Positions 51,431 through 60,431 of a stretch of DNA of 64,000 nucleotides are shown piece after piece. Each line of letters opens with the position of its first letter. Position 1 is the first letter of the stretch. The position numbers were made by a program, and so were the translations under genes. The notes below the pieces were generated by a model. The model was not told where the DNA came from, ran no database searches, and worked only from the letters and a program-made list of their open reading frames with translations. The stretch is from Paraburkholderia caffeinitolerans (GTDB taxonomy: Bacteria; Pseudomonadota; Gammaproteobacteria; Burkholderiales; Burkholderiaceae), in NCBI RefSeq assembly GCF_902859945.1, contig NZ_CADIKL010000023.1, positions 1 through 64,000 on the forward strand. Reading direction: 5' to 3'.

Positions 51431-53281
51431 ATGGACGACCTGATCGCATTTTACGAGCGCGAACTCGGGCAGCTACGCGCTTCGCTGGCGGAATTCGCTG
51501 AGCGCTATCCCAAGGTCGCAGCGCGCCTGTCGCTCTCCGGCCAGCGCTCGGAAGATCCACAGGTCGAGCGGATGATCGAGTCGGCAGCACTGCTCAACGC
51601 GCGCGTGAGCGCGCGTCTTGATGACGACGTTCCCGAGTTCACCAAACCGCTGCTCGAACTCGCATACCCGGAATACCTGCGGGCATTTCCTTCCTGCACC
51701 ATCGCCTGTTTCGAAAACAGCCCGGCGCTCGCGCAACTGAAGAAACCTGCGATCGTCAGCCGGCGCACTGACCTGAAGACCCGCACCGGCGAATATCGCT
51801 TCAAGACCGCGTACGACGTCACGCTCGCGCCGCTGCGGATTGCCGACGCCGGGTATCGCCTCCCGGCAATCGCGCCCGCCGGCGTGCGCCTGCCTGAAGG
51901 GACGACCGGCATCATGTCGATTGCGTTCGATGCATTGATCGAAGGCATGGACCTGCGGCGTATCGTACCGGACACGGTTCGGGTATTCGTGGATGACACC
52001 CCGCCGGTTGTGGCCGCCACCATGGACGCGCTGCTACAACGCGCGCTGGGTGCATTTGTTGAACTCGACGCAAGCGGGCAATGGACAGCGTTGCCGCAGG
52101 TGCCGGTCAGCCCCGCCGGCTTCGATGACGACGATGCGCTGATCGAACGTGCCGACGGCAGGCGTTCTTCATTTCGCCTCTTGCTGGAGTATTTCGCGTT
52201 CCCGCAGAAATTCGATTTCCTCGACATCGACCTGGTGACCCTGCTGCGCGGCGCCGGTCCGCACAGTCGCGTCAGCCTGCACGTTCCGGTGCGTGGCCTG
52301 CACCCGGATTCGTTCGCCGCTCGCGCGCTGGCTCAACTGCGATCCGCCAGTTTCCGGCTGTCGTGCACGCCGGCGATCAACCTCTTCCCGTGCCCAGCCG
52401 AACCCGTTGCGCTCAAGGACATCGCGGCGCCGCTCTATCCGCTCGTGCCGCAAGCCCTTGCGTCCGGGCAGATCGCGGTCTGGACCGTCGACGCCGTCCG
52501 GGCGGTCGTGCAGGGCGCGGGCGGCACGTCGACGATGACGGTTCCAGGCTTCGAATCGCTGGCGCACCACGATGGCCCACGCGGCCCCGGCACGCGCGAG
52601 CCGTTTTTCTGGACCGTGGAGCGTGACGAACGGCTGCCGGAACTCCTTGCAGGGCAGGACACGCTGCTCTCGTTCATGGGCCTGGACGGCCGCCTCATCG
52701 AGCTTGACGGCGTCGAACAGATCGAGGCGGATCTGCGATGCACCAACCGTAGTTTGCCAGCGGCGATCGACCCGGGCGCCCCGGCGGGCGATTTTGCCAA
52801 GATAGATGGCGCGCCTGGAAGCCGCGTCGTCATGCTGCGGCGGCCAACGGCTAGCCTGCCCCGGCCGGAAAAAACAGGCCGCTACTGGAACCTCGTCAGC
52901 ATGCTTTCTCCCGGAACGTTTCTCCTGAACCAGGCGGGGCTGCCGGCGCTGAGGGAACTGCTCTCGGGTCACGTGCCCCAGGTGTCGCAGCCCGCGGCCA
53001 AACAGATCGATGCGATCGTGGGACTCGCGAGCGAAACCGCGATGGAGTGGATCGTCGAAGAACCGCTGTCGCGGCTCGAACGTGGACTGCGTGTTCGCCT
53101 GAGCGTTGATGATTCAGCACTCGCGGGTTACGCGCTCAGCACATTCGCGCGTGTGCTGGAAAGCGTGTTCGTCCGGTACGCCTGCGCGAACAGTTTTGTG
53201 CAACTCGTGTTCATTTCGGCCCACAATGGCTCGGAGCTGGCGCGTGGCCGACTGCTGCGCGGCACGTCGCCGCTGGTCTGA
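51431..53281 (+). CDS. tssF: Type VI secretion baseplate protein TssF (lone copy)
   Basis: 616 residues from the ATG at 51431. The N-terminus is diagnostic: MDDLIAFYERELGQLRASLAEFAERYPKVAARLSLSG, then SEDPQVERMIESAALLNARV and FTKPLLELAYPEYLRAFPSC. Full length with the usual C-terminal beta region (FVRYACANSFVQLVFIS). TssF pairs with TssG in the baseplate wedge, TssF2-TssG. No tssG or other sheath, membrane or ATPase gene is near; it is followed by an unrelated repeat protein. Either an island-specific spare subunit or a relic of a larger cluster. Confidence 0.9.
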   Translation: MDDLIAFYERELGQLRASLAEFAERYPKVAARLSLSGQRSEDPQVERMIESAALLNARVSARLDDDVPEFTKPLLELAYPEYLRAFPSCTIACFENSPALAQLKKPAIVSRRTDLKTRTGEYRFKTAYDVTLAPLRIADAGYRLPAIAPAGVRLPEGTTGIMSIAFDALIEGMDLRRIVPDTVRVFVDDTPPVVAATMDALLQRALGAFVELDASGQWTALPQVPVSPAGFDDDDALIERADGRRSSFRLLLEYFAFPQKFDFLDIDLVTLLRGAGPHSRVSLHVPVRGLHPDSFAARALAQLRSASFRLSCTPAINLFPCPAEPVALKDIAAPLYPLVPQALASGQIAVWTVDAVRAVVQGAGGTSTMTVPGFESLAHHDGPRGPGTREPFFWTVERDERLPELLAGQDTLLSFMGLDGRLIELDGVEQIEADLRCTNRSLPAAIDPGAPAGDFAKIDGAPGSRVVMLRRPTASLPRPEKTGRYWNLVSMLSPGTFLLNQAGLPALRELLSGHVPQVSQPAAKQIDAIVGLASETAMEWIVEEPLSRLERGLRVRLSVDDSALAGYALSTFARVLESVFVRYACANSFVQLVFISAHNGSELARGRLLRGTSPLV

Positions 53282-53367
53282 GCATAGATACGGATTCCTT
53301 ACCGAATGCACCCTTCCCCTGTCGATCTGTCCGGGCGCTCAGTTCAGGTTCCCAGCTGCGCAGTGCG

Positions 53368-54729
53368 ATGGACAAGCATGGCCTCGTCTTCCTGGACGAG
53401 ACCTGGCTGGGCATCAAGGTCAAACACCGGTTCGCGTGCGTGCATGGGCACGACACACACATCAGTGCACGCAACCTGATCCGGCAGCGCGAGATTGGCT
53501 GCCGCGAATGCGCACGGATCGTGGCGAACGGGCGCATGCACACGCAAGCCGCGGCGTCAGGCTCGACTGTGCTGGATCGCTCGTGGCGGGGCACGGCGGC
53601 ACGCTACCGGCTGCGATGCGCCGCCGGACATACGTGGTCGTGCCTGGGTCAGTCGTTGCTGCGTGGAGCGCGCTGCAACGTTTGCGCTGCCATGACGGGT
53701 GCGCAGCGCGGTGTCCCCCTGTCCGACGGACTGGAGCGGCTGCGCGCGATCGCCGCGCGCCACGGCGGAGCGTGCCTGTCGACGGACTACGCTGGTTCGA
53801 GCGCGTTCTACCGGTTCCGGTGCGCCCAGGGTCATGAATGGCAAACCCGGGGTAGCGTAGTCCTTTACCACAACAGCTGGTGCAAGAGCTGTGCGCGCAA
53901 GCGCGCGCGGCTCCTGCCAGACGGGCTGGCACGCTTGCAGGCGGCGGCCGCGGTGCATGGCGGGCGGTGCCTGTCTGAAAGCTTCCGGGGCACTGCGGCG
54001 AGGCATACGTTCGAATGCGCCGCCGGGCATGTGTGGGAAGGATACGCGGGCAGCGTGCTGTATTCCGGCGGCTGGTGCCGCCGCTGCGGGCGCGATGGCC
54101 AGCGATCGGCGGATGGCCTTGCGCGATTGCAGGAAACAGCGCGTCAACATGGCGGCCAGTGCCTCGCCGGTCGCTACGACGGCCGGGTGGCGCGCTACCG
54201 GTTTCGGTGTGTCGAAGGGCATATCTGGGAAACGACCGGGCAGATCGTTCTGCGTGGCGCATGGTGCCCGGCGTGCGCGGCCAGCACGGCGGGCCAGTCG
54301 CTGCTGCATGCGCACGGGCTGGCCATGCTACGCGAGCGCGCCACGGCGCGGGGCGGTGTCTGCCTGGAGGAGACCTACCTCGGCACCGCGCGTGGCCACC
54401 GGTTTCGCTGCAGCGAAGGCCACGAATGGACTGCAAAGGGCTCGGCAATTCTGGCTGGCCGGTGGTGCTGGATGTGCGCGGTCGAGGCGCAACGCTGCAC
54501 AATCGACGACGCCCGCCGGGTGGCGCATGAGCGCGGCGGCGAGTGCTTGTCGTCACACTATGCCAACGCCCGCAGCCACCTGACCTGGCAATGTCATCGG
54601 GGCCACGTGTGGCAGGCGAATTTCGACAATGTGCGCAACAAGGGCAGATGGTGTCCGGACTGCAAGAACCTGAACCAGATATCGAATCGGCGATCAAAAG
54701 CGCACGTGAAGTTAATGCCGAAGAACTGA
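53368..54729 (+). CDS. Seven-repeat zinc-ribbon-like protein, unrecognised
   Basis: 453 residues composed of seven tandem modules of about 58-65 residues. The consensus is DGLxRLxxxAxxHGGxCLSxxYxG, then YRFRCxxGHxW, then about 17-20 residues and WCxxC. All seven keep C-x3-H and C-x2-C, a likely zinc site of the ribbon/treble-clef kind; five also keep a Cys in GGxCL. No catalytic motif was recognised. The ATG at 53368 has no ribosome site, and in-frame sequence just before it (SSGSQLRSA) resembles the start of a module, so the true gene may begin upstream with a rare start or be 5' truncated. Basic tail KAHVKLMPKN. DNA or RNA binding is possible. It follows tssF in the T6SS island. Confidence 0.75.
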   Translation: MDKHGLVFLDETWLGIKVKHRFACVHGHDTHISARNLIRQREIGCRECARIVANGRMHTQAAASGSTVLDRSWRGTAARYRLRCAAGHTWSCLGQSLLRGARCNVCAAMTGAQRGVPLSDGLERLRAIAARHGGACLSTDYAGSSAFYRFRCAQGHEWQTRGSVVLYHNSWCKSCARKRARLLPDGLARLQAAAAVHGGRCLSESFRGTAARHTFECAAGHVWEGYAGSVLYSGGWCRRCGRDGQRSADGLARLQETARQHGGQCLAGRYDGRVARYRFRCVEGHIWETTGQIVLRGAWCPACAASTAGQSLLHAHGLAMLRERATARGGVCLEETYLGTARGHRFRCSEGHEWTAKGSAILAGRWCWMCAVEAQRCTIDDARRVAHERGGECLSSHYANARSHLTWQCHRGHVWQANFDNVRNKGRWCPDCKNLNQISNRRSKAHVKLMPKN

Positions 54730-54813
54730 GCAAGTCCTGGGTTTTTGGTGTGCCCGGTCTCATTTACTCCCGCGCCCTACGGGGGACGTGAACGCGCCGC
54801 GCCCGGCCCGCCA

Positions 54814-55040
54814 TCATCGGCCCCGCACGCGCGGGGCCTGCCAGTTCGACTCACGCGCGAATTCGACGAATGAGCTCAGGTAGTCGACCACGGCATCGCC
54901 TTCGCGCGTGCCGAGGAAAATCTGCTTGGCGATGCCTTGCTTGCCGAGCTTCACGATCGCGAGCGGCATGCGGTCCGCGTACTCCTCGGCGAGCCATCTC
55001 GGCAGCGCCGCCACGCCGCGCTGGCTCGCGACCATCTCGG
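54814..55040 (-). pseudogene. metR: metR remnant (C-terminal third of a LysR-type regulator)
   Basis: Reading leftwards, about 75 codons encode EMVASQRGVAALPRWLAEEY, then LAIVKLGKQGIAKQIFLGTREGDAVVDYLSSF. This is the end of the MetR effector domain. The HTH and about 230 residues that should precede it are missing; 100 bp of AT-rich DNA with TGAATGAA repeats and then metE follow instead. The 5' part of the open frame (to 55131) does not look like MetR. MetR activates metE in response to homocysteine, so local control is probably lost. Confidence 0.8.
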
Positions 55041-55153
55041 AGCGATGAATGAAAAAATCTAATGAATGAATGAAATAATGCCATTTTTCTTCATCCTCAG
55101 TAGGCCCTATCATCGCTGCCAGTTCTGACACTTTTCATCGGATGGCAGCGCAC

Positions 55154-57460
55154 ATGGTCACGACACACAACCTCGGCTTTCCGCGCATCGGCGTAAAACG
55201 CGAGCTGAAATTCGGCCTGGAAAAATACTGGAAGGGCGAGTCTTCGCGCGACGAACTGAAGGCGCTGGGCGCAGAACTGCGCGCGCGCCACTGGGCGAAC
55301 CAGCAGGCGCTCGACCTCGTGCCGGTCGGCGACTTCGCGTTCTACGACCAGGTGCTCGACATGAGCTTCACGCTCGGCAACCTGCCGGAGCGCGTGCAGG
55401 GCTTTCACGGCGACAAGCTCGACAACTATTTCCGCGTCGCGCGCGGCCGCTCGGCAGCGGGCGCGCAAGAGCACGCAGGCTGCGGCGGCGGCGTGGCCGC
55501 CGGCGAAATGACGAAGTGGTTCGACACCAACTACCACTACATCGTCCCCGAGTTCACGGCCGACACGCAGTTCAATCTCGACTTTTCGCGCCTCTCGGAG
55601 CAACTGCGCGAAGCGCAGGCGCAGGGCGTGAAGGCCAAGCCGGTCATCATCGGCCCGTTGACCTACTTGTGGCTGGGCAAGGCGAAGGACGGGGTTGGCA
55701 AACTCGCGGACAAGCTCGCGCTGCTGCCGCGCATCATGCCCGTGTACCGCGCGCTGCTCGACTACTTCAAGGTGATGGAGGTCGAGTGGGTGCAGATCGA
55801 CGAGCCGGTGCTCGTGACCGAACTCGATCCAGCATGGCGCGAAGCGTTCGTGACGGCCTACGAGGGCTTCGAAGATCGCGGCGTCAAGCTGCTGCTCGCG
55901 ACGTATTTCGGTCAACTACAGGAAAATCTCGACCTTGCGTGCAAGCTCCCGGTGGACGGCCTGCACATCGACGCGATCAATGCCCGCGCTGAAGTCGCGC
56001 TGGCCGCGCAGAAGCTGCCCGCGCAGAGCGTGCTGTCGGTAGGCGCGATCAACGGCCGCAACATCTGGAAGACCGACCTGAACGCCGCGCTCGAATGGCT
56101 CGCGCCGCTCGCGCAACAACTGGGCGAGCGTCTCTGGATTGCGCCGTCGTGCTCGTTGCTGCACGTGCCGGTCGATCTCGCGAGCGAGGAAAAGCTCGAC
56201 GCCGAGATCCGCTCGTGGCTCGCTTTCGCGCTGCAAAAGCTCGACGAAGTGAAGGTGCTGGCGACAGCGCTCAACGAAGGCCGCGACGCGGTGGCCGCGG
56301 AACTCGCCGCCAATGCCGCTGCGATCGACGCTCGCCGCAAGTCGCCGCGCGTGAACAATCCGGCGGTGAAGGCCGCCATCGCGCGTATCGACGCGAATCT
56401 CGGCAATCGCCAGCACGCGTATGCCAAGCGCGCGGAGAAGCAGGCCGCGCTGCTCAAGCTGCCCGCGTTTCCGACCACGACGATCGGCTCGTTCCCGCAG
56501 ACCGGCGAAATCCGCCAGGCGCGCAGCCAGTACAAGAGCGGCGCGCTCGACGACGCCGGTTATCAAGCCGCGATGCGCAAGGAAATCGAGCGCAGCGTGC
56601 GCGAGCAGGAAGCGCTGGGGCTCGACGTGCTCGTGCACGGCGAAGCCGAGCGCAACGACATGGTCGAATACTTCGGCGAGCAACTCGACGGCTACGCGTT
56701 CAGCCAGTTCGGCTGGGTGCAGTCGTACGGTTCGCGCTGCGTGAAGCCGCCCATTCTGTTCGGCGACATCAGCCGCCCGAAGGCGATGACGGTCGAGTGG
56801 ATCGCCTACGCGCAATCGCTCACCAACAAGCCGATGAAGGGCATGCTCACGGGCCCGGTGACGATCCTGAACTGGTCGTTCGTGCGTGACGACCAGCCGC
56901 GTTCAGTGTCGTGCCAGCAGCTCGCGCTGGCGATCCGCGCAGAAGTGCTCGACCTCGAAAAGGCCGGCGTGCGCGTGATCCAGATCGACGAAGCCGCATT
57001 GCGCGAAGGTCTGCCGCTGCGCCGCGCGCAATGGGGCGAGTACCTGCGCTGGGCGGTGGAATCGTTCCGCATCACGGCGAATGGCGTGGCCGACGAAACG
57101 CAGATTCATACGCATATGTGCTATTCGGAGTTCAACGACATCATCGCGTCGATCGCCGATATGGACGCCGACGTCATCACGATCGAGACCTCGCGCTCGG
57201 ACATGGAACTGCTCGACGCGTTCGACCACTTCAAGTATCCGAACGAGATCGGCCCGGGTGTGTACGACATTCACTCGCCGAACATCCCGACGCAGGAGCA
57301 CATCGTGCAACTGATGCAGAAGGCGGCCGAGCGCATTCCGGCGCAGCGGCTGTGGGTGAATCCCGATTGCGGCCTGAAGACGCGTCAGTGGGCCGAAGTG
57401 ATTCCCGCGCTGACCAACATGGTGGCGGCCGCGAAGGCGCTGCGCAGCCAGGCGCACTGA
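55154..57460 (+). CDS. metE: Cobalamin-independent methionine synthase
   Basis: 768 residues from the ATG at 55154 (MVTTHNLGFPRIG); an ATG four codons earlier is possible. Makes methionine by methyl transfer from 5-methyltetrahydropteroyl-triglutamate to homocysteine in the cytoplasm. Both barrels are present. Zinc ligands sit in IHTHMCYSEFND and NPDCGLKTR, and the interface motif FPTTTIGSFPQTGEIR is intact. A short insert before EMTKWFDTNYHYIVPEF (GAQEHAGCGGGVAAG) is larger than in E. coli. No cobalamin riboswitch is seen in the short upstream region. Confidence 0.96.
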   Translation: MVTTHNLGFPRIGVKRELKFGLEKYWKGESSRDELKALGAELRARHWANQQALDLVPVGDFAFYDQVLDMSFTLGNLPERVQGFHGDKLDNYFRVARGRSAAGAQEHAGCGGGVAAGEMTKWFDTNYHYIVPEFTADTQFNLDFSRLSEQLREAQAQGVKAKPVIIGPLTYLWLGKAKDGVGKLADKLALLPRIMPVYRALLDYFKVMEVEWVQIDEPVLVTELDPAWREAFVTAYEGFEDRGVKLLLATYFGQLQENLDLACKLPVDGLHIDAINARAEVALAAQKLPAQSVLSVGAINGRNIWKTDLNAALEWLAPLAQQLGERLWIAPSCSLLHVPVDLASEEKLDAEIRSWLAFALQKLDEVKVLATALNEGRDAVAAELAANAAAIDARRKSPRVNNPAVKAAIARIDANLGNRQHAYAKRAEKQAALLKLPAFPTTTIGSFPQTGEIRQARSQYKSGALDDAGYQAAMRKEIERSVREQEALGLDVLVHGEAERNDMVEYFGEQLDGYAFSQFGWVQSYGSRCVKPPILFGDISRPKAMTVEWIAYAQSLTNKPMKGMLTGPVTILNWSFVRDDQPRSVSCQQLALAIRAEVLDLEKAGVRVIQIDEAALREGLPLRRAQWGEYLRWAVESFRITANGVADETQIHTHMCYSEFNDIIASIADMDADVITIETSRSDMELLDAFDHFKYPNEIGPGVYDIHSPNIPTQEHIVQLMQKAAERIPAQRLWVNPDCGLKTRQWAEVIPALTNMVAAAKALRSQAH

Positions 57461-57486
57461 GTCAGCACCCGGGCGCCGGGCCGCAT

Positions 57487-60168
57487 TTAGTCAGTCTCGC
57501 GGCGTTCGCGCCATGTGCGCAGCAGCAGCGCATTGGTCACCACGCTCACGCTCGAAAACGCCATGGCGGCGCCCGCGAGCATGGGGTTCAGGAGCCCGAG
57601 CGCCGCGAGCGGAATCCCGATCAGGTTGTAGAAGAACGCCCAGAACAGGTTCTGCTGGATCTTGCGCCACGTGCGCCGGGAGATGTCGATGGCGGCGGCC
57701 ACGAGCGCCGGGTCGCCGCGCATGAGCGTGACGCCCGCGGCATGCATGGCGACGTCGGTGCCGGTGGCCATGGCGATGCCGATGTCGGCGGCGGCCAGCG
57801 CGGGCGCGTCGTTGATGCCGTCGCCGGCCATCGCGACCACCGCGCCCGTGCGGATTTTCAGGTCGCGGATCGTGCGCGCTTTGTCGTCGGGCAGCACTTG
57901 CGCGTGAATCTCGTCGATGCCGAGCTGCGCCGCCACCGCGCGCGCGCTGCCCGCGTTGTCGCCGGTCACGAGCACGCTGCGGATGCCCATCGACTTCAGG
58001 CGCGCTACCGCTTCGCGCGCGGTGGGCTTCACCGTGTCGCCGAAGGCGAGCAGCGCAAGCACCGCGCGGGGCGAAACCGGCTCTGCGCTCGCATGGTTCG
58101 CTGAACCCCTGGAGTCGCCCATCAGCCAGGACACCGTATTGCCCTCGGATTCGAGCGCCTGCGCGCGCGCCGCGAGCGCGGGCGGTACGGCGAGTTCGAG
58201 TTCCTTGAGCCAGCGCGCGCTGCCGATCGCCAGGTAGCGGCCATTCACCTCGGCTTCCACGCCGCGTCCGGGCACCGCGCGCGCATGCGCGGCGGCGGGC
58301 AGCGTCACGTTCGAAGCCTCCCCAGCGCCCCCAGCTTCCGCGGATTGCGCGCTGAGTGTCTTCACTGCGGCCTTCACCACAGCCTTCGCGAGCGGATGAT
58401 CGCTGTGCTGCTGCACGGCGGCGGCGAGCATGAGCGCTTCGTCGCGCGCGATCTCGCCGGCCGTTTCGAACGCCGTGAGCGAGGGCTGGCCGAGCGTGAG
58501 CGTGCCGGTCTTGTCGAACGCCACGATGCTCACGTCATGCGCCGTTTCCAGCGCTTCGGCGTCCTTGATCAGCACGCCGTGGCGCGCGGCCACGCCGGTG
58601 CCGGCCATGATCGCGGCCGGCGTTGCGAGCCCGAGCGCGCAGGGGCAGGCGATCACGAGCACGGCCACGGCGTTGAGGATCGCGGTTTCGGCGCTCGCGC
58701 CCGCGAGCAGCCAGCCGCCTAGCGTGATCGCCGCGATCACGAGGATCGCGGGCACGAACACGGCGCTCACGCGGTCGACGAGACGCTGGATCGGCGCCTT
58801 CTCGGCCTGGGCGCTTTCCACGAGGCGGATGATGCGCGCGAGCGTCGTCTCCGCGCCGATGGCGGTGGTGCGCACGGCCATCAGCCCTTCGCCGTTGATC
58901 GAGCCGGCGGTGAGACGGTCCTCGGGGGCCTTCGGCACGGGCAGGCTTTCGCCGGTAATCAGCGATTCGTCGACGTGGCTGCGGCCTTCGAGCACGACAC
59001 CGTCGGTCGGCACGCGCTCGCCTGGCCGCACCACGACCACCGCGCCCACGCGCACTTGCGCGAGCGGGACTTCGTGCTCCACGCCGTTTTCGCGGATGCG
59101 CGCGCGCTCGGGGCGCAGCGCGTTGAGCGCGCGGATGGCGTCGGTGGTCTGGCGCTTCGCGCGCGCTTCGAGCCACTTGCCGAAGCGCACCAGCGTGATG
59201 ACGACCGCCGATGCCTCGAAGTACAGATGCGCGGTGCTGCCGGGGTGCGCGAGCATCGCGTAGACGCTCACGCCCCACGCCGCGGTGGTGCCGAGCGCCA
59301 CCAGCAAGTCCATATTGCCGGCGCCCGCGCGCACGGCCTTCCAGGCGGCGCGATAAAAGCGCGCGCCAAAGCCGAACTGGACGATCGAGGCGAGCACGAG
59401 TTGCGCGGCGGCCGGCAGCATCCAGTGCCAGCCGAGCCAGTGGCCGAACATCGGCACCACGAGCGGCGCGGTGAGCGCGGCGGCGATCAGCACGTCGCGC
59501 AACTCGCGGCGCGCGGCGGCCTCGGTTGCGGCGGCGCGCGAGGAGGGGCTGCGCGATGGGGCGGCGCCGGTTGCGCTTGCGTCTGGTGTGGCGTGGGATC
59601 CGGTGGAACCGGCGGTTGCGGCGGCGGGCGCGTCCTCGACCAGCGGCGTGGCCTCGTAGCCGGCCTTCTGCACAGCGGCCACGAGGCGCTCGCGCAGGTC
59701 GCTATCTAGCGGCCCTTCGAGCCGCACCGTGGCGTTTTCGGTCGCCAGGTTGACGGTGACGCCCGCCACGCCCGGTACCTTCGCGAGCACCTTTTCCACG
59801 CGGTTCGCGGAGGCCGCGCAAGTCATGCCGCCGATGGCGAAGCTCGCGGTCGGCGCTGCGTTTGTCTCGGCGGAGGCGGTCCCGGCGCTGGCGTCCACGA
59901 CGGCTTCGGCTTCATAGCCGGCCTTTTCCACGGCCGCCACGAGTTCAAGCGCGAGTGCTTCCGCCGTGCTTCCGCCTGCTTCGGGATTGGCTTCGACGGT
60001 GGCCTTTTCGGTGGCGAGATTGACCGACGCGCGCGTCACGCCTGGCACCTTCGCGAGCGCCTTCTCGACCCGCATGGCGCACGACGCGCAAGTCATGCCG
60101 CGGATTTCGAGTTCGGCCACGCGGTGCCCGGCACGCTCGCCGGTTTCTGCAACGAGGGGATCGTTCAT
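57487..60168 (-). CDS. copA: Copper-exporting P1B-type ATPase
   Basis: 893 residues from the ATG at 60168. Two N-terminal HMA domains: the first with intact GMTCASC (Cys27, Cys30), the second with GMTCAAS, where the second Cys is Ser120. Then eight membrane helices with the CPC metal motif (VIACPCALGLATPAAIMAGTG), phosphorylation site DKTGT (Asp552), HP in HSDHPLAKAV and GDGINDAPALAAADIGIAM. Exports Cu+ from the cytoplasm. Its own promoter at 60209-60239 has the CueR architecture. It converges with metE. Confidence 0.95.
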   Translation of the reverse strand: MNDPLVAETGERAGHRVAELEIRGMTCASCAMRVEKALAKVPGVTRASVNLATEKATVEANPEAGGSTAEALALELVAAVEKAGYEAEAVVDASAGTASAETNAAPTASFAIGGMTCAASANRVEKVLAKVPGVAGVTVNLATENATVRLEGPLDSDLRERLVAAVQKAGYEATPLVEDAPAAATAGSTGSHATPDASATGAAPSRSPSSRAAATEAAARRELRDVLIAAALTAPLVVPMFGHWLGWHWMLPAAAQLVLASIVQFGFGARFYRAAWKAVRAGAGNMDLLVALGTTAAWGVSVYAMLAHPGSTAHLYFEASAVVITLVRFGKWLEARAKRQTTDAIRALNALRPERARIRENGVEHEVPLAQVRVGAVVVVRPGERVPTDGVVLEGRSHVDESLITGESLPVPKAPEDRLTAGSINGEGLMAVRTTAIGAETTLARIIRLVESAQAEKAPIQRLVDRVSAVFVPAILVIAAITLGGWLLAGASAETAILNAVAVLVIACPCALGLATPAAIMAGTGVAARHGVLIKDAEALETAHDVSIVAFDKTGTLTLGQPSLTAFETAGEIARDEALMLAAAVQQHSDHPLAKAVVKAAVKTLSAQSAEAGGAGEASNVTLPAAAHARAVPGRGVEAEVNGRYLAIGSARWLKELELAVPPALAARAQALESEGNTVSWLMGDSRGSANHASAEPVSPRAVLALLAFGDTVKPTAREAVARLKSMGIRSVLVTGDNAGSARAVAAQLGIDEIHAQVLPDDKARTIRDLKIRTGAVVAMAGDGINDAPALAAADIGIAMATGTDVAMHAAGVTLMRGDPALVAAAIDISRRTWRKIQQNLFWAFFYNLIGIPLAALGLLNPMLAGAAMAFSSVSVVTNALLLRTWRERRETD

Positions 60169-60208
60169 GGTGATGATGCGCAAATGCGATAAGTATTCGA
60201 CGTTACGC

Positions 60209-60239
60209 AGTATCTACGTTCCCATGATGGGAAGGTCAA
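60209..60239 (-). promoter_or_regulatory. CueR/MerR-type promoter of the copper ATPase gene
   Basis: On the minus strand, TTGACC (60239-60234) and GATACT (60214-60209) are separated by exactly 19 bp. The spacer contains the perfect palindrome TTCCCAT-C-ATGGGAA (60219-60233). Overlong 19-bp spacers with a centred dyad are the signature of MerR-family metal sensors, which untwist the DNA on metal binding. A CueR homologue is expected elsewhere in the genome. Confidence 0.8.
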
Positions 60240-60431
60240 GGGCAATACTCGCGGCAAGGCAGAATTCCATCCGGCAGACTGTTCAGGGGCGAATACGGAC
60301 GATACGATACGACTCGGCGGCATTGGCACCATGCTGCGCGCATCGGACTGCGGCCCGGGGGGGCCGGCGCGCAGCGTCGGAAGCCGGTCGACGTCAATTC
60401 ATGGACCGCCTGCTTCGCACATAATCAAGAA

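Noticed and set aside
53462..54763. 433-codon minus-strand frame opposite the zinc-ribbon repeat gene
   Set aside because: Repeats in its translation mirror the repeats of the plus-strand gene. The plus strand has conserved Cys/His sites in all modules, so the minus frame is the shadow.
55041..55153. Cobalamin riboswitch or MetR box before metE
   Set aside because: The region is only about 110 bp, has no B12-box-like element, and shows repeated TGAA tetramers but no clear TGAA-N5-TTCA palindrome.
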